Part shown: in pieces, positions 11,527-22,579 of the stretch
Position numbering within the stretch: the first letter of the stretch is position 1
How the letters are laid out: the number at the start of each line of letters is the position of its first letter
Origin: Cytidiella melzeri
Taxonomy: Eukaryota > Basidiomycota > Agaricomycetes > Polyporales > Irpicaceae
Reading direction: 5' to 3'
Assembly (NCBI GenBank): GCA_022592445.1
Contig: JABYQR010000201.1
Coordinates: 19,102 to 83,101 of the forward strand
DNA: 64,000 nt
Translations under genes and position numbers: made by a program
Notes under the pieces: model-generated
Database searches by the model: none
The model's input: the letters and a program-made list of their open reading frames with translations, nothing else
Told to the model about the DNA's origin: nothing

Positions 11527-11985
11527 ATGGATATCTCGACCTGCCTTCGTCCTCCTATGTTCATATCCCTTGTGCCTCCCGGCGTGGTGTCGACGCTGTG
11601 CGCGCCCATGTTCCGCCGCAAGTACACCACCGATCCTTGGACGGACCTGCTAGACGAAGTACGTGTCCACGAATCCAACTTGAGCTCCATCAAGCAGCTC
11701 GTCATGAGTCTCGGTCCCAAGTCTGATGCCTCAATTGCAAGTGCGGAGCTCAGGTGCTGGGATCTCGCGTGGGCCGCCTGGCGCGAATCCTACAACACGT
11801 TACTCGCAGAGGAGAAGGCCATGAGGCCGCCCAAGCCTCCGTGCGAATCTTCCAGACCTTGCGAGGAGATGCAAGAGATCCGACTTCATGTAGTGGCGTG
11901 TGGTATGGAGCGGGAGTTCTGCAGGGCAAAGATCGCCAGCTGCTCCGGGGCTTCAGATATGCGCTTCACTTTCCGCATGTTCTAG
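11527..11985 (+). CDS. Hypothetical protein, 152 residues, single exon
   Basis: I do not recognise this protein. The frame opens at ATGGATATCTCG after a TATA box and runs without introns. The middle is amphipathic and probably helical (DLLDEVRVHESNLSSIKQLV, then a Trp-rich stretch ELRCWDLAWAAWRESY), followed by a Pro/Cys-rich tail. An in-frame ATG 21 bases upstream (11506) is possible but leaves less leader. It is the first of three similarly sized, TATA-driven plus-strand genes between 11.4 and 15.2 kb. It may be a fast-evolving orphan gene, and coding status is likely but not certain. Confidence 0.5.
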   Translation: MDISTCLRPPMFISLVPPGVVSTLCAPMFRRKYTTDPWTDLLDEVRVHESNLSSIKQLVMSLGPKSDASIASAELRCWDLAWAAWRESYNTLLAEEKAMRPPKPPCESSRPCEEMQEIRLHVVACGMEREFCRAKIASCSGASDMRFTFRMF

Positions 11986-12968
11986 CTTTCGAATCTCGTG
12001 AGTCTTTTAGACCGTTCTCCGCACATGTTCTCTCTGACGACGCGATCAGGATTGTTTGCAACAGTCGCTTTCTCTCATGTGTACCAACAACAACGGTTTC
12101 CCACTTCACCGTTGTATAGCTTACCACAAAGACTCTACACCGCTTTGATTGTATTATTCGCGGTTTACGCCATCTGAAGCCTGATCTTACTACGCATTTC
12201 TCTTCCTTCCCTTGCTACATGTATCATTAGTTTACGGTTCAAATTATGCAGTCGCTCTCTTCAACACGCGAAGCTCTTTTAATCCATGTATTCCTTGCCC
12301 GCCTCCTCTTCTAGCCTAGTGGTAAGTAGCTGCTGGGCGAGCGTTATTTGGATGTGTTTGGTTCAAGTTTGAGCCAACCGTAGTTTTGAACTCAGCTCTA
12401 AACCCACCGCCATGACCACGGTGCTCAATCTTACTTACTAAAGACAGGCTTTGAGTCTCGCATCTATGTCCGGGAGGGATTCAAACGCTGCACGGCTGCC
12501 TTGCTGCCGTAATTCGTTGGCGCAGGTCAGCGTTTTGCTCGCAGCTGGCATAAACGGTAACGTATGTTTCCTCAGACAACTTGACTGCGATTGCTGACTA
12601 TGTGGCACTGGCAGGTGTCAAAGCTGACAATGACCGGTGGTTTGTTTTGACTTCGCTCCATACCCTTGTAATACGATGCGCAAGACGTCGCCGCACCCGC
12701 CTAACACACTTTGGCGAGGGCGTTACAGCGATACGAATCACAAGTGGATCATCGACAGTGGATCATCGACCAAAAAAGCCGGTTAAACAAGCAAGTTACT
12801 TACGTTGAATGCTGTGCCAATTGTCTCTTGCCTCGGTCAGGCGGGCAAAAGGTATGTGGCCCTGGCTATTTCTTTTCATCATGTGGCCCGGGTGTCTGAA
12901 TTTGCCCTTCTCCTTCTCGTATAGGGACAATGGCTCCGTGCTAGCAGAAAATGGCCGGAGCACCGCTG
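11986..12968. other. Intergenic, nothing recognised
   Basis: No supported gene or repeat. A short tandem of a ~10-base unit (GTGGATCATCGAC occurring twice) is visible near 12742-12770. It probably includes the promoter of the gene at 13067. Confidence 0.45.
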
Positions 12969-12976
12969 TATAAATA
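12969..12976 (+). promoter_or_regulatory. TATA box of small gene at 13067
   Basis: TATAAATA lies 91 bases upstream of the ATG at 13067 and is the best TATA match in this interval. Confidence 0.5.
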
Positions 12977-13066
12977 CTGCGGCAACGCTGTTACTGGATG
13001 ACACCACTCGAAGCCCCTTCGAGATCCTCCCTCCTCCGAGTCTAAGGCTTGTGCCTTCTCCACGCG

Positions 13067-13630
13067 ATGTCATTTGAAACTTTGTTCCCCCATTTCAAAC
13101 GCTTACCGACAAAGCACGAGCTTCCTGGCTCGAGTGCTCAGCTCATCTCACGCCACTTCGATGCCTTGATACAGTTCCGAACGGAACTCATAAAATACAC
13201 CACCTCGAATGAGTTTCAATCCACGCTCTTCACGTGCGGACTAGAAGTATACGAGGAAAAACGGAAGATGTTGGTTGACTCAGTCAAGGAACTCTGCGAC
13301 GTCTCTTCAACCGCCTCGAGCATGCTCCAGTCTAACATTGAGCGGAGTGTCGACTATTCTCTGGGGCCGTACGCAGATTTCGATAAGCACCTGAGCTGCA
13401 GCAATGCCTCGGATGTATTTTTCGCAGCCGAAGCCTCCTGTCGCCTCCTGTGCCGCATGTTGGTCGACAAACCAGGCAGGATAGCGAAGTGGAAGCAGAA
13501 TTATTGCGCACTGCAAGCTGCCTACGAGCGACTGCGAGGCGTCCCTCTCGAATCTCGGAACAAAATCGAGAAAATCAAAGCGAGCATCCAGAGGGTTTTG
13601 GAACGGTTGGAGAAGCAGGGTTACTACTAG
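13067..13630 (+). CDS. Hypothetical protein, 187 residues, single exon
   Basis: I do not recognise this protein. It starts at ATGTCATTTGAAAC, about 90 bases below a TATAAATA; an upstream in-frame ATG at 13049 is less likely. Composition is that of a soluble, mostly helical protein: MSFETLFPHFKRLPTK at the start, a Ser-rich middle, and a strongly basic and amphipathic C-terminus (RNKIEKIKASIQRVLERLEK) with coiled-coil character. No transmembrane segment or signal peptide is seen. It resembles the 11527 gene in size, intronless structure and promoter, but I see no sequence identity that proves common origin. Confidence 0.55.
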   Translation: MSFETLFPHFKRLPTKHELPGSSAQLISRHFDALIQFRTELIKYTTSNEFQSTLFTCGLEVYEEKRKMLVDSVKELCDVSSTASSMLQSNIERSVDYSLGPYADFDKHLSCSNASDVFFAAEASCRLLCRMLVDKPGRIAKWKQNYCALQAAYERLRGVPLESRNKIEKIKASIQRVLERLEKQGYY

Positions 13631-13755
13631 GAAATTGGAACGTTTACTGCTGATTAGGACCGGTACTACGGTAAGTCTACCTCGCCCTCTAGCTCGTTTA
13701 TTGTCCTCAGACTCAGAGCAGTGTTAGCAGCATCTCGAGCGCCTCCCATATATCC

Positions 13756-14200
13756 TCAACGGTCGCAGATTACATCTCGAACTGCGTACTGAAGCTGACG
13801 ATACCCTGACTGGGGATACCGGTCAACATACTCGACGAGTAGTGGAGACGAATGTATCATATTATTGACTCGGATCACTGGTGCTATGTCACCTATACTC
13901 TCATTCTCAATCCTCAAGCCTCTGTCACCCTTTTCTTCACCCGCAACAATGTCTGAGGATAACTGAGCATCGTCGACTAATTCCGAGATCTCGGGCGTAC
14001 CCATCCGCAAGACTGCGATCCCTTCTGGCCAAAATCCTACGTGAGGATCAAGAGTCACGCCACAGCTGCTTCTAATACCCTCGCAGAGCTGCACGCATAT
14101 CCGAGTCAATGTCTGAGAATATGAGTGAGACTTTTGTCGAAGCGATGGGTCCTGACATGCTCTTCTCCACGGGCTATCTGCGATTCTGGTACTGGGGTGT
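13756..14200 (-). CDS. Hypothetical minus-strand exon or gene overlapping duplicated block copy 2
   Basis: I do not recognise this product. The frame runs to a stop at 13756 and contains LTRICVQLCEGIRSSCG, AVLRMGTPEISELVDD and VIRVNNMIHSSPLLVEYVD, which has natural protein composition. A good acceptor (TATTCTCAG) just before the LTRICV part suggests the coding exon begins near 14110 and that an upstream exon lies in 14130-14330. Exon 1 could not be fixed. The same acceptor and LTRICVQLCEG are kept in the copy at 10355-10610, whose frame is shorter, so this is either the surviving member of a duplicated pair or another relic. Confidence 0.35.
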
Positions 14201-14245
14201 AAGAATGACATACGTTCCGGGGGCCTTTATATGCTCCTGTATTGT
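13994..14245. repeat. Duplicated block, copy 2
   Basis: Counterpart of 10355-10610, direct orientation, about 3.6 kb apart. Similarity fades on the plus side after the GTTCC(A/G)GGGGCC stretch and on the other side before GGCGTACCCAT. No terminal repeats or target duplications mark the edges, so the block looks like a segmental duplication, not a mobile element. Confidence 0.7.
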
Positions 14246-14784
14246 CAAATTACGCATATGGTGCACTGCAAAGTCATTGTACTCGTCAGCTAGACGAAGC
14301 TGCCGTGCATTACCATCCACTCACTCTGATTGACAAGTTTCCCATTCGGAAGACTCGGAGCGGGGGGCTCTCAGCGGAAGCCTTATCGTTATGACATCGA
14401 CCGCCCAAAATGTCCGCCATTTCCTCCACAGCTACTAAAAGAATGTAAGGGTATATTGGAGATGGAAGTGTGCATGAAGCTGGACGCCCGCACATGCCTC
14501 GCCGGTGAGCGCTGCGTTAGGCGTGTTGAAACTCCGACAGCTGCATCATTTGCCTGATTTGGGTTGTGACGTGCACCTCTTCCGAGTCCTCTTCCTGCTA
14601 CTACTAGCCAGCTCATCTACGAGACATTCATCATCACAGCGCAAACAATTTGTTCCTCATGACAGCAATAAACACAGCTATTGGAATTGCAGCGGGGCTG
14701 GTTTGATTGACACGAGTACGAGTATTCAAGTTTCAGTTGTCGCAGTTACCTGTCCCTACCTGTCCCCGGGTTCATGAGCTGTTG

Positions 14785-14792
14785 ATATAAAA
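14785..14792 (+). promoter_or_regulatory. TATA box of small gene at 14842
   Basis: ATATAAAA lies about 50 bases upstream of the ATG at 14842. Confidence 0.5.
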
Positions 14793-14841
14793 CCCTCCAC
14801 TCTGCGGCAGATACTCCTTTTTCCTTCTAATCACGAACACG

Positions 14842-15194
14842 ATGTCACTGAAGAGAAAGCTTTCGCTAGAATTTGAAGAGTCAGTGGCCTACTCTGTGAG
14901 TTACTATCATCTTGATCTCCCTTGCAGCAACACGGAAACGCTGACCTTGAAGCGCACGCTGTGAAGGCCGCAAAGCGACCTAACCTTCTTGAAAACGCGA
15001 ACCATAATACAGATGTTGCTATGTCTGACGCGTTCCCCGATGACGACCAAATCAGCGCACTCGACATAACCGAACACACGCAGCAGCACGCTTATCCGCC
15101 TGCAAACACAGCATATTCCAAGCCATACCCAGAGTATTCTTCTCCAGAAAACTCTCCCACTAGCTCACGTTCGTCGCATTTTCTGGCCCATTGA
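14842..15194 (+). CDS. Small KRK-rich hypothetical protein, two exons
   Basis: Exon 1 (14842-14895) encodes MSLKRKLSLEFEESVAYS; exon 2 (14928-15194) continues in frame to a 106-residue protein. The intron has a good GTGAGT donor and CCCTTGCAG acceptor but is only 32 bases, extremely short. The product has a basic start (KRK), a second basic patch (KAAKRPN), an acidic middle (DAFPDDDQ) and a Ser/Pro-rich end (SSPENSPTSSRSS). It looks disordered and could be nuclear. Small proteins opening with a KRKLS-type start occur in mushrooms, but I assign no function. Confidence 0.55.
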
Positions 15195-16107
15195 GAATAG
15201 AGCTGAATATAGTCGACAGCATTTTACCCCGACTTCGTGCTGTACGCCTGCGCTGATCAAGACAGACCGCCCGACGCAACCAGCAGGCTCATGAGCCCTG
15301 CTGATTACCACAGTAATCAGCAGACTGTAGACATGGAAACCCTTGAACTCTCGTTTACGCGTCGTCAGTAATAGCCTAAGGCTTAGCGTTCCTGCTAATT
15401 GTGTATCGTGAGATTTGACGTGTGTAGCAGACCGATGTCATATTGAAGTTGTTGTCATAATTCTAGGCGTATCTCAAGTACAGACTGATCCCGTGCTCAT
15501 TCGAGGTCCGCGCACGAATTGCGTGGGCTGTACAGGTTCCAAGCCGGCGTAGAACGCGTCTCTTGTCAAACTTCTCCGCCACTCCTGCCCGCATCCTACC
15601 CTGGAGCGCCCTTGCTCTGCGCCGCGACTCGTTGTGAGCAACACATTAACTTTTGCTACACCCTGGTGACGATAAAACAACCCTTTTTTGCACGCGGGCT
15701 GTCTATGGTCTCAATTTGCGCAGTGTATGCCCTTAGGTTCCCATTTCAAATATTCAAATCGGTAGGCTCAGACTCGGACCTCCGGTGAGGCAAGTGATCT
15801 ATTCATTCAGGGCGAGGATATATCACAGCTGACTGCGCGAAACATAGGGCCTGAGGCTTACTCCGCGAACCCAACTCACTCTCGAGCAGCTCGAAAGACC
15901 CACTAGAATTTGATCGTATTGGGAAATAAAAATACTTTCATGGTACTATGCATAAACATCTTATCCGCGATGACATATATGTTATGCTTGTGACATCATA
16001 ATAGGATGTGTAAGCATGAGCCCGAAGGTGAGATATACCCTCTATTTCGTCTTTTCCCTCGCCACACCTTCAACTCACGCAGCCAACCAGCTGGGCATAG
16101 ATTGAAG
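15195..16107. other. Intergenic, nothing recognised
   Basis: An 89-codon plus frame at 15519 has no promoter or splice support. No repeats were recognised. The end of this stretch is presumably the promoter of the NmrA-like gene. Confidence 0.45.
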
Positions 16108-17144
16108 ATGGTGAAGTACGTTCTCACAGGCGCAACCGGTGGTCTTGGTTCCAAGGTCTTCAAACACTTGATCCGACTCGTTGGAGGTGCGCTATTATTC
16201 TACATTGTCATAAACCCAGCATCTCCAACCTTGCGACGAATCCTCCATAATAGCAAGTGATGTAATCGTATCACTATACAATCCCGCAGGCGCAACGCCT
16301 GATATACTCGATTCCGGCGTCGAGATCCGTCAAGGCGATTTCACCAAACCCGAAACTCTCGACGCTGCCTTCCTTGGCGGCGACAAGCTGCTCGTCGTAT
16401 CCTATCCGTCCATCGCTTACGAGATACGCGTCAAGAGTCACATCGCCGCTATCAATGCAGCGAAACGCGTGGGGATCAAACACGTCTACTATACTTCCTT
16501 GATGTTCGCGGGAGACAGCCAAGCGGCGGTGATGCAGGCGCATAGACACGGAAAAATATCTGAAAGAGAGTGGCTTGACGTACACAATCATACGGGAGGG
16601 GATATACAGCGAGAGTTATCCGCTGTACTTTGGATACTGGAATCCCAGTCGGGGAAGTGAGGCAAGGGTTCCGTATGGTGATGGCGGCATTGCATGGGTA
16701 TGTCGAGAGGATTTGGGGGAAGGTACCGCAAGACTTATGATGACGGTGTGTGAAATGTACACGCGGAGTCAGACTTGAGTCTCGTTGACAAATGTGATAC
16801 AGGACACGCACGCAAACGAGACCGTCAAATTTACAGGGTCAAAGGCATGGACGCTTACTGAGCTCGCACAGCTCATCACAGCGACACTCAAATTAGAACC
16901 GCCGCTGAAGCTCACGGTCATCCCTCTAGAGGAGTATGTTAGCAGCAACAGCGGCGGGGAGGACCTCCTAACGAATTGGTCGACGACGTATCCCGCGTTG
17001 GTGCGGGGTGAGCTCGCTGTTGTCGATCCTCTCTTGAGAGAGGTTTTAGAGCGCAGCTTGAAGCCGTTTGAGGAGACTGTGCAAGAGATGCTGAGTGTCC
17101 CAGGCGACGCCGGAGAAGCAGCAGTCAAACGGTACAATAAGTAA
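16108..17144 (+). pseudogene. NmrA-like NAD(P)-binding oxidoreductase gene with an apparent frameshift
   Basis: Rossmann-fold protein of the NmrA/quinone-oxidoreductase-like group (atypical short-chain dehydrogenases). Exons 16108-16186, 16290-16745 and 16803-17144 have good GT..AG borders. The dinucleotide motif VLTGATGGLGSKV is at residues 4-16, followed by VEIRQGDFTKPETL, VGIKHVYYTSLMF and, after a frame change, SGLTYTIIREGIYSES, the expected core of the family. Between QAHRH and EKYLKESG, near 16551-16556, the frame jumps; restoring two bases in an AC repeat would keep it open and give about 292 residues, so the gene is either newly broken or the sequence has a small error. It ends at a stop at 17142-17144. 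Substrate is unknown. Confidence 0.75.
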
Positions 17145-17346
17145 ATATATATGCACTTTCTTGCAGCAAACCGTAAACCGAGACATAATTCATGTGATTC
17201 GCGCCAAACGATGGATATAATGACCATGATAGTACTTGGCATTCGGGTGCTACATCGTGTATTAAGTTGTAACCAGCAATTATAAGTAATACTGTAAGAA
17301 TAGGCACTTGAACAAAACCCCCCGTAGTCCATCAAAACCACCTATC

Positions 17347-18257
17347 CTAAGCTACTCTTTGGTCATAAATCCACCCGCGGAGATCTTTCATGCGCTGTTC
17401 AAGGACTGCATTCGTATTATCTTCGCCAAGATCTCTGATCATATGCGCAGGGTGGCTGGCGAGCAAGACCATGACACATCGAAACGTGTACGAGATGTAG
17501 ACCTGGACAATCTTTGCAGTGTCTGTCAGCAAAACCTCAGGCTCTCCCGACCAAGACCAGCTGTTTTCATCATCATACTATGAGGAAAGAAGAACGGTGA
17601 GGTGTGTCACTCTGACATGCGCTATCAAACATACCAGGTAGGACGTATGGTGAACGAAGCGCGACATGAAATTCACAGATATCCGCCGAAGAAGTTGCGC
17701 TGCTGTAACCCATGGTGCATAACGCACAGCGCTCCACCGGTGCGAAATAACAACGTGAGGGTCTTCCACCCACTACTCCGAAGACATTGTCAACACTTGC
17801 AAATTATGAGGAAGGATGGTGCTCACCGCATAATGACAGGAATCTAATGAGGAACTCGAGATCTCCTTCAGCGCACTCTTGCACCCATCGCTTCCGAACT
17901 GCCTTCCGCCAGGCTTCAGCTTCACTCGATCGACAATGATCCCTCTGTAAAGAGGCAGTCCTTTCGGGACGACCAGCTTCACGAACCAGAACTGAGGTTG
18001 GAACAGTTCGTCCGGTATTTCCGCGTCGTCGTCATCGTCGGGGACTAGTATTGCACGTTTAAAGGTAGCATGGGCCTGGACGGTCTTGACCGACGGCGAG
18101 CTTGTCTTGACTGCCGAGACGTCGTAAGTAATGCGAACAGCATGTTCGAGAGGATGTATGCTTGTTGAGGCGTATTCGGTGCTTGTGTCCATTGGTAGAG
18201 ATAGAGAAGCAGTGTTAACGTCGTGAGCCGTTGGGTGGAAAAGGGCCTTGAGGTGTA
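17347..18257 (-). CDS. Unrecognised multi-exon gene, 3' three exons resolved
   Basis: I do not recognise the family. Three minus-strand exons fit together in phase: about 18257-17827, 17772-17635 and 17577-17347 (stop), with GT..AG introns of 54 and 57 bases. Visible sequence includes HLKALFHPTAHDVN, an acidic run VPDDDDDAEIPDELF, LVVPKGLPLYRGIIVDRVKL, VVISHRWSAVRYAPWV and, at the end, MKDLRGWIYDQRVA. It has no obvious membrane segment. The 5' end is unresolved: a donor GGCCAG|GTATGT at about 18307 suggests at least one more exon upstream, but I found no start codon in phase. The clean joins and composition argue for a real gene. Confidence 0.55.
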
Positions 18258-20114
18258 CTATCAGTATTAGTCGCTCCACGCCTGCGCAAATGACCACAGT
18301 GTACATACCTGGCCGATTAGCGATGAGATCTTAGAGCAGTGATAGCAACCTTGCTGCAACGACCAAGGACCATACGAGATGAAGAAATGTTGTGCATAGC
18401 GTACGGAGAACAAGAGAGCTGCAGTGGCCGTTCCAAAGAGGCGTACACAAAAGGATCAAGCGTCTCGCCAGTCCCTTGCGGCCACCCCTACCAACAACCA
18501 CAAAGAACGGGCGACGTGGAGTCCAAGGCCTTGGCTACTTTCTGGTTGGATGTTCAGATGAACAGACGAGACACCTCGTAACAAGCCACATATATCCTAT
18601 CAAAGAAGACAATGAAAAAGAGTACATACTTTCTTACATTTTCCCTTTTGAAAATATTTGCCTCAAGAAGTAATTTCTGTTTCGTGGTGCTTTCTCCAAT
18701 GGACTAACAGTCAATTTTCTGACCTCTGAAAACAGCACATTTTGTCTTTGTCTTTCATCTGAAATAAGATCAAATAAACTGCTGTGGATTGCAGAGAGAA
18801 GAAGATATTGGTATGCAAAGGCCATTATTTAATCTATGTCATGAGGGAGAATAGAGACAAATTGTGCCATTCTTCAAGAACAGAAAACTGACTGTTAGTT
18901 TGGCAGAAAAGTTACAGCAGAACAGGCCACTTTTGGGAGGCAAACAATGTAAATGTTTTGCAGAAGGTGTATATTTGAGGAAATATGTACTCTTTTTCAG
19001 TGCTGCCAGTGATACACCCGGAAACTGCTGGACATGCAACAGGCCCAAACACGAGCACATTTGCATGGACTAGCAGCCCTTGTCACTCGGGAGACTTGTG
19101 ATGTCGCGCATTGCATTGCATTGTCACGCGTTGCACTCTCGCTGTCCCTCAAACACAAGCTCATCCCTGGTCAGCACCTCATGGCTTCCTTTCTTACTTG
19201 CTCCCTAGGATTCTGCAGCTCTTTCCCTTTCCTTTGATAGAAGTACCTTGCAAAAAGCCTTTCTCCTTCCATCAAGTCCCTCAATCACAGCACTGCTAAG
19301 CATTTGCTTCCATCACACTACTTTGCTTTTCATTGCACAGCCTTGCATCGCCTCACGTTGATACAACTGGAAATTGTGTAGGAATGCAGACTGACCCTAT
19401 TGTGTGGTATTGCTTGGCCTGAGAGGTGTCACAGAAAGATTTGAGTAAAGCAACGGCCATCAGCCAAACCTCAGAAGCTTTGAGCTGCAGTCCAAGGACT
19501 TACTTGGTTTCAGCGTCCCAACCTCTGATGGCAGTGCAACTCTCATTGCAAGCAACTCATATGATCACAATAGGCAATACCAGACCAAGCAACGGCTAAG
19601 AACTGCAACAGCAAAACAATCCTTGGGATTGTGGCAAAATAAATCCAGTGAGCCTCTAGCACTTGAGTCACATTTCACGGCAAAACCTATTGCAGACTGC
19701 TGAGTGTTACTCAGTTGGCATCACACAGTGTACACGGCAGGCCAAAAATTGTCCAAGTTTAGAAGTTGCATCCTGTTTCCTGCCCATATACAAGCTGTGC
19801 CCGCCATTTGCTGATTTACTCTGTCACATTTGCCTCTGTTGCTCGCACATTGGACTTTGTCAGAGGAAAGCTAGAGTTAGGAAAAATAGCATAGATATAT
19901 AAACAAAGCTGCCTTGTAAATTTTTGTGCAGAATGCAACTTCCCTGTGGTTTTCCCCTCAAGTTTGCCACTGCCACTTTGCCCCTCGTGTCTGGAGCAAC
20001 TCTGCAGTGTGTATCTCTCACCCTGCATTACTTTAACCTTCATATACCAAGTTGAACAGGATAGATTGAATGGGTTGAAGCATCCTTGTGGACATTCATA
20101 TCAAGGTTGTCTTT
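18258..20114. other. A+T-richer non-coding stretch, probably degraded retroelement flank
   Basis: From about 18600 the sequence becomes A+T-rich, unlike the genes to the left, and no frame has protein-like character. It adjoins the Gag fragment at 20115 and is probably the untranslated or decayed part of that element. I could not find a matching pair of LTRs around it. Confidence 0.4.
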
Positions 20115-21281
20115 CTAGGTAGTCATATCGTCGTCAAAGCTATAAAGATCCTCAGCAGTGATCTCAACAAAACTTGGATAGAGATTGTTGTCGTTGTTGG
20201 TGAGTCCTTCCTGCTGATCTCTTTGGGACGCTTTGTTGTCAGCCTCTCCGCTTAGGTGATTCAACCCTGGGATCTCCTTGTTGTTGTCATAGTTGATTGG
20301 CCCAAGCATTACGTCTGTCACATTGACCATTCTGTAGGGCGCTGGAGCTGGTTCAGGAAGGATGTGACCACCTTCCTGTGCTTTGACAGGCTCGTCAATG
20401 TCGTGTGCGTGCATTTGCTGGGGACATGGGGCTCCACATGGCCTTCAAACAGCAGTACAGTTGGTGTTGGTGTTGGATTGAGCAACAATAGACACAGTAC
20501 CTGTACATGTACGCTACAGTCTAGAGCAACATGACCATGCTTGTTGCAATTGTAGCATCTAATGTTTGCAAACTGCTGCATTGCATCGAGGTCCATTGGA
20601 GTTGGCTCAGCTGTCCTGTCTTTACCTGGATGTGGCGCAACTGAGGTCTGTGAGAAAGGAGGTGCTACACCTAGGAAGGGAGTGTCACAACGGGGCTTGT
20701 TCTTTGCTCGCAGGTTGCAATCTGACTGGTGGTGCAAAGATCCCGAGGACCTCTGTGTCTGGTTGACAAGCTTGCTAGTGTGAGACCACTCAAGTGCAAG
20801 GCCATACACATGAGACATGTTCTGGTTTGTGTTTCCTTGCAAGGCCTCGGTGATGTACAGAAAAGCCTGTTTTGGCAGTGAGGCTGTAAACTCCACCTCT
20901 GGTTGTAGTAGGTCATCTGTGTATCAAACATACTTGCATCAAGAAGTTGGAACTTCTGAGTATAATCTGACATGTTACCATAATAGGCGAGTACATGCAT
21001 CCTAGCGCAAACCTGATCCAAAATGATGGACGTGTCAAAATGCTGGCAGAGAAGTGCTTCAAAAGCAGTCCAGTTGTTTGGGATGGCATTTTGCTGACGT
21101 TGACTATGGTACCATGACAAAGCAAGACCATTGAAATAGATTGCAGCTGTCACGACCCATGAGTTGTGGGGAACAGCTGACACATTAACCACACTGAGGA
21201 AAATAGTGATCCAGTGGTTCACATTGCTGTGTGGGGAGTCAATGTTACCACCAAATTGCTGGGGAGAAACTCAAAGCGAGA

Positions 21282-22579
21282 TGTTTGAAAGTTACGAGTG
21301 TAGGGGATGACTTGGAGAGTCAACTAACTCTGGGAGTAAGTGTCTTATCATTTCTCTGCTCTCTAGGAGCGGTATATCTACATGTCTGTAACTAGATTAC
21401 TAATGCTACAGTAATGTCATATGAGTAAGGATTGGTAAGGATTGGTAATCATATGACTAGAGATTGGTAATGCACAGTCCTGCTTGCTAATACTACTGAA
21501 TAGAGAATGTAAGCGATGACTGAGCATCTGTCGCGGAGCAACTGCTGCTAGACTAACAAACCCTAAACAAGGGTGGAGAAGAGGGGGAGTGGAAGTGGAA
21601 GTAGATCTCCAACGACAACAACAAGGTCAAAGTCGATGATAAGCAGGCAAGCAGGCACAGAGGCCGGATACTAGCAGTGCAAATGACAGAGTTAATAGGG
21701 TATGATACTTAAGTTACATGTAGTAACTCACCTAGCAGTGCAAATGACAGAGAGGTCAAGATGCAGAGCTAGGGAGGGTAAGGGCTACTATATATACTGT
21801 GGCTGGGTGGTCTGTGTGCAAGTTCCCACACTAGGGACTGGAGTAACTGTGGGACTGGAGTAACAATAGAACAATAAGGGACCAGGGTAACTGTCAAGGA
21901 CCAGGGTAACTGTCAAAGACCAGGGTACGTAGAACAATAGAGCTAAAACAATAGAACAATAGAATAGGAACAATAGAAAAATAGAAACTGGGGGAATCCC
22001 TAACAATAGATAGAAGACAATAGATGAAAGACAATAGGGCAAGAAGAACTGGGGGAATCCCTAACAATGGAAGGAGAACAATAGAACAATAGCCTAGGTT
22101 GATCTGGAACCGCTCCAGATGGAGTCTAGGGTTTGGGTCTGGACTATTGATAAATAAGGCAGGATGTCACGTGACCTGGGTTAGGGTTAGGTCCGGTAAC
22201 ACTCCTAGCCGGAAAATAAGCGCTCTAGATAGGCGCCTAATGCTATAAACTTGTGACAATGTTGGAAAAATCTGGTCTCTGTTGAACTATCCATGTCAGC
22301 ATCCTACATAACTGAATGGTGCTGACTGAGCCTTTAGTAAGCTCAATACATTTGGTATATGAAATATGAGTCATGCAGAAGCCTCATGGTACTTCTGCTA
22401 TTCAGTCATGGAAACTACTGGAACACAATGCCATAAGGTGCAAGTATTGCATTGTGTGTGATCATAATGATGATGGAATCACATGCTATGTACTATCTGA
22501 TCTTATCTATCTACATATCTAATCTACATTGTCCATAGACCTGATCTCCGATAATCAGCAATACAATCTCACTTTGACA
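21282..22579 (-). repeat. Solo LTR, family A (copy 1), interrupted by a family B LTR
   Basis: Begins TGTTTGAAAG and ends CTTTGACA; net length without the nested insertion is 523 bases, equal to the left LTR of copia-2 (51702-52224). It interrupts the Gag fragment. Flanks CGAGA and CGAGC are an imperfect 5-base target duplication. No internal element sequence remains beside it, so it is a solo LTR left by LTR-LTR recombination. Orientation is taken from copia-2. Confidence 0.8.
21529..22298. repeat. Solo LTR, family B (copy 1), 770 bases, nested in family A LTR
   Basis: Starts TGTCGCGGAG and ends CCATGTCA, so it has the TG..CA ends of an LTR. It is flanked by an exact 5-base duplication GCATC (21524-21528 and 22299-22303). 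The whole is similar to 57796-58595. The middle carries short direct repeats (AC)CAGGGTAACTGTCA and many ACAATAGA units. No full-length family B element is in the window. Confidence 0.85.

Noticed and set aside
16545..16575. Hidden intron to explain the NmrA frame change
   Set aside because: No GT..AG pair of workable length exists there and the conserved residues on both sides are contiguous.
21780..22100. Repeated ACAATAGA / CCAGGGTA units as a possible CRISPR-like array
   Set aside because: The organism is a eukaryote, units are short and irregular, and they lie inside an LTR with clear ends and target duplication.
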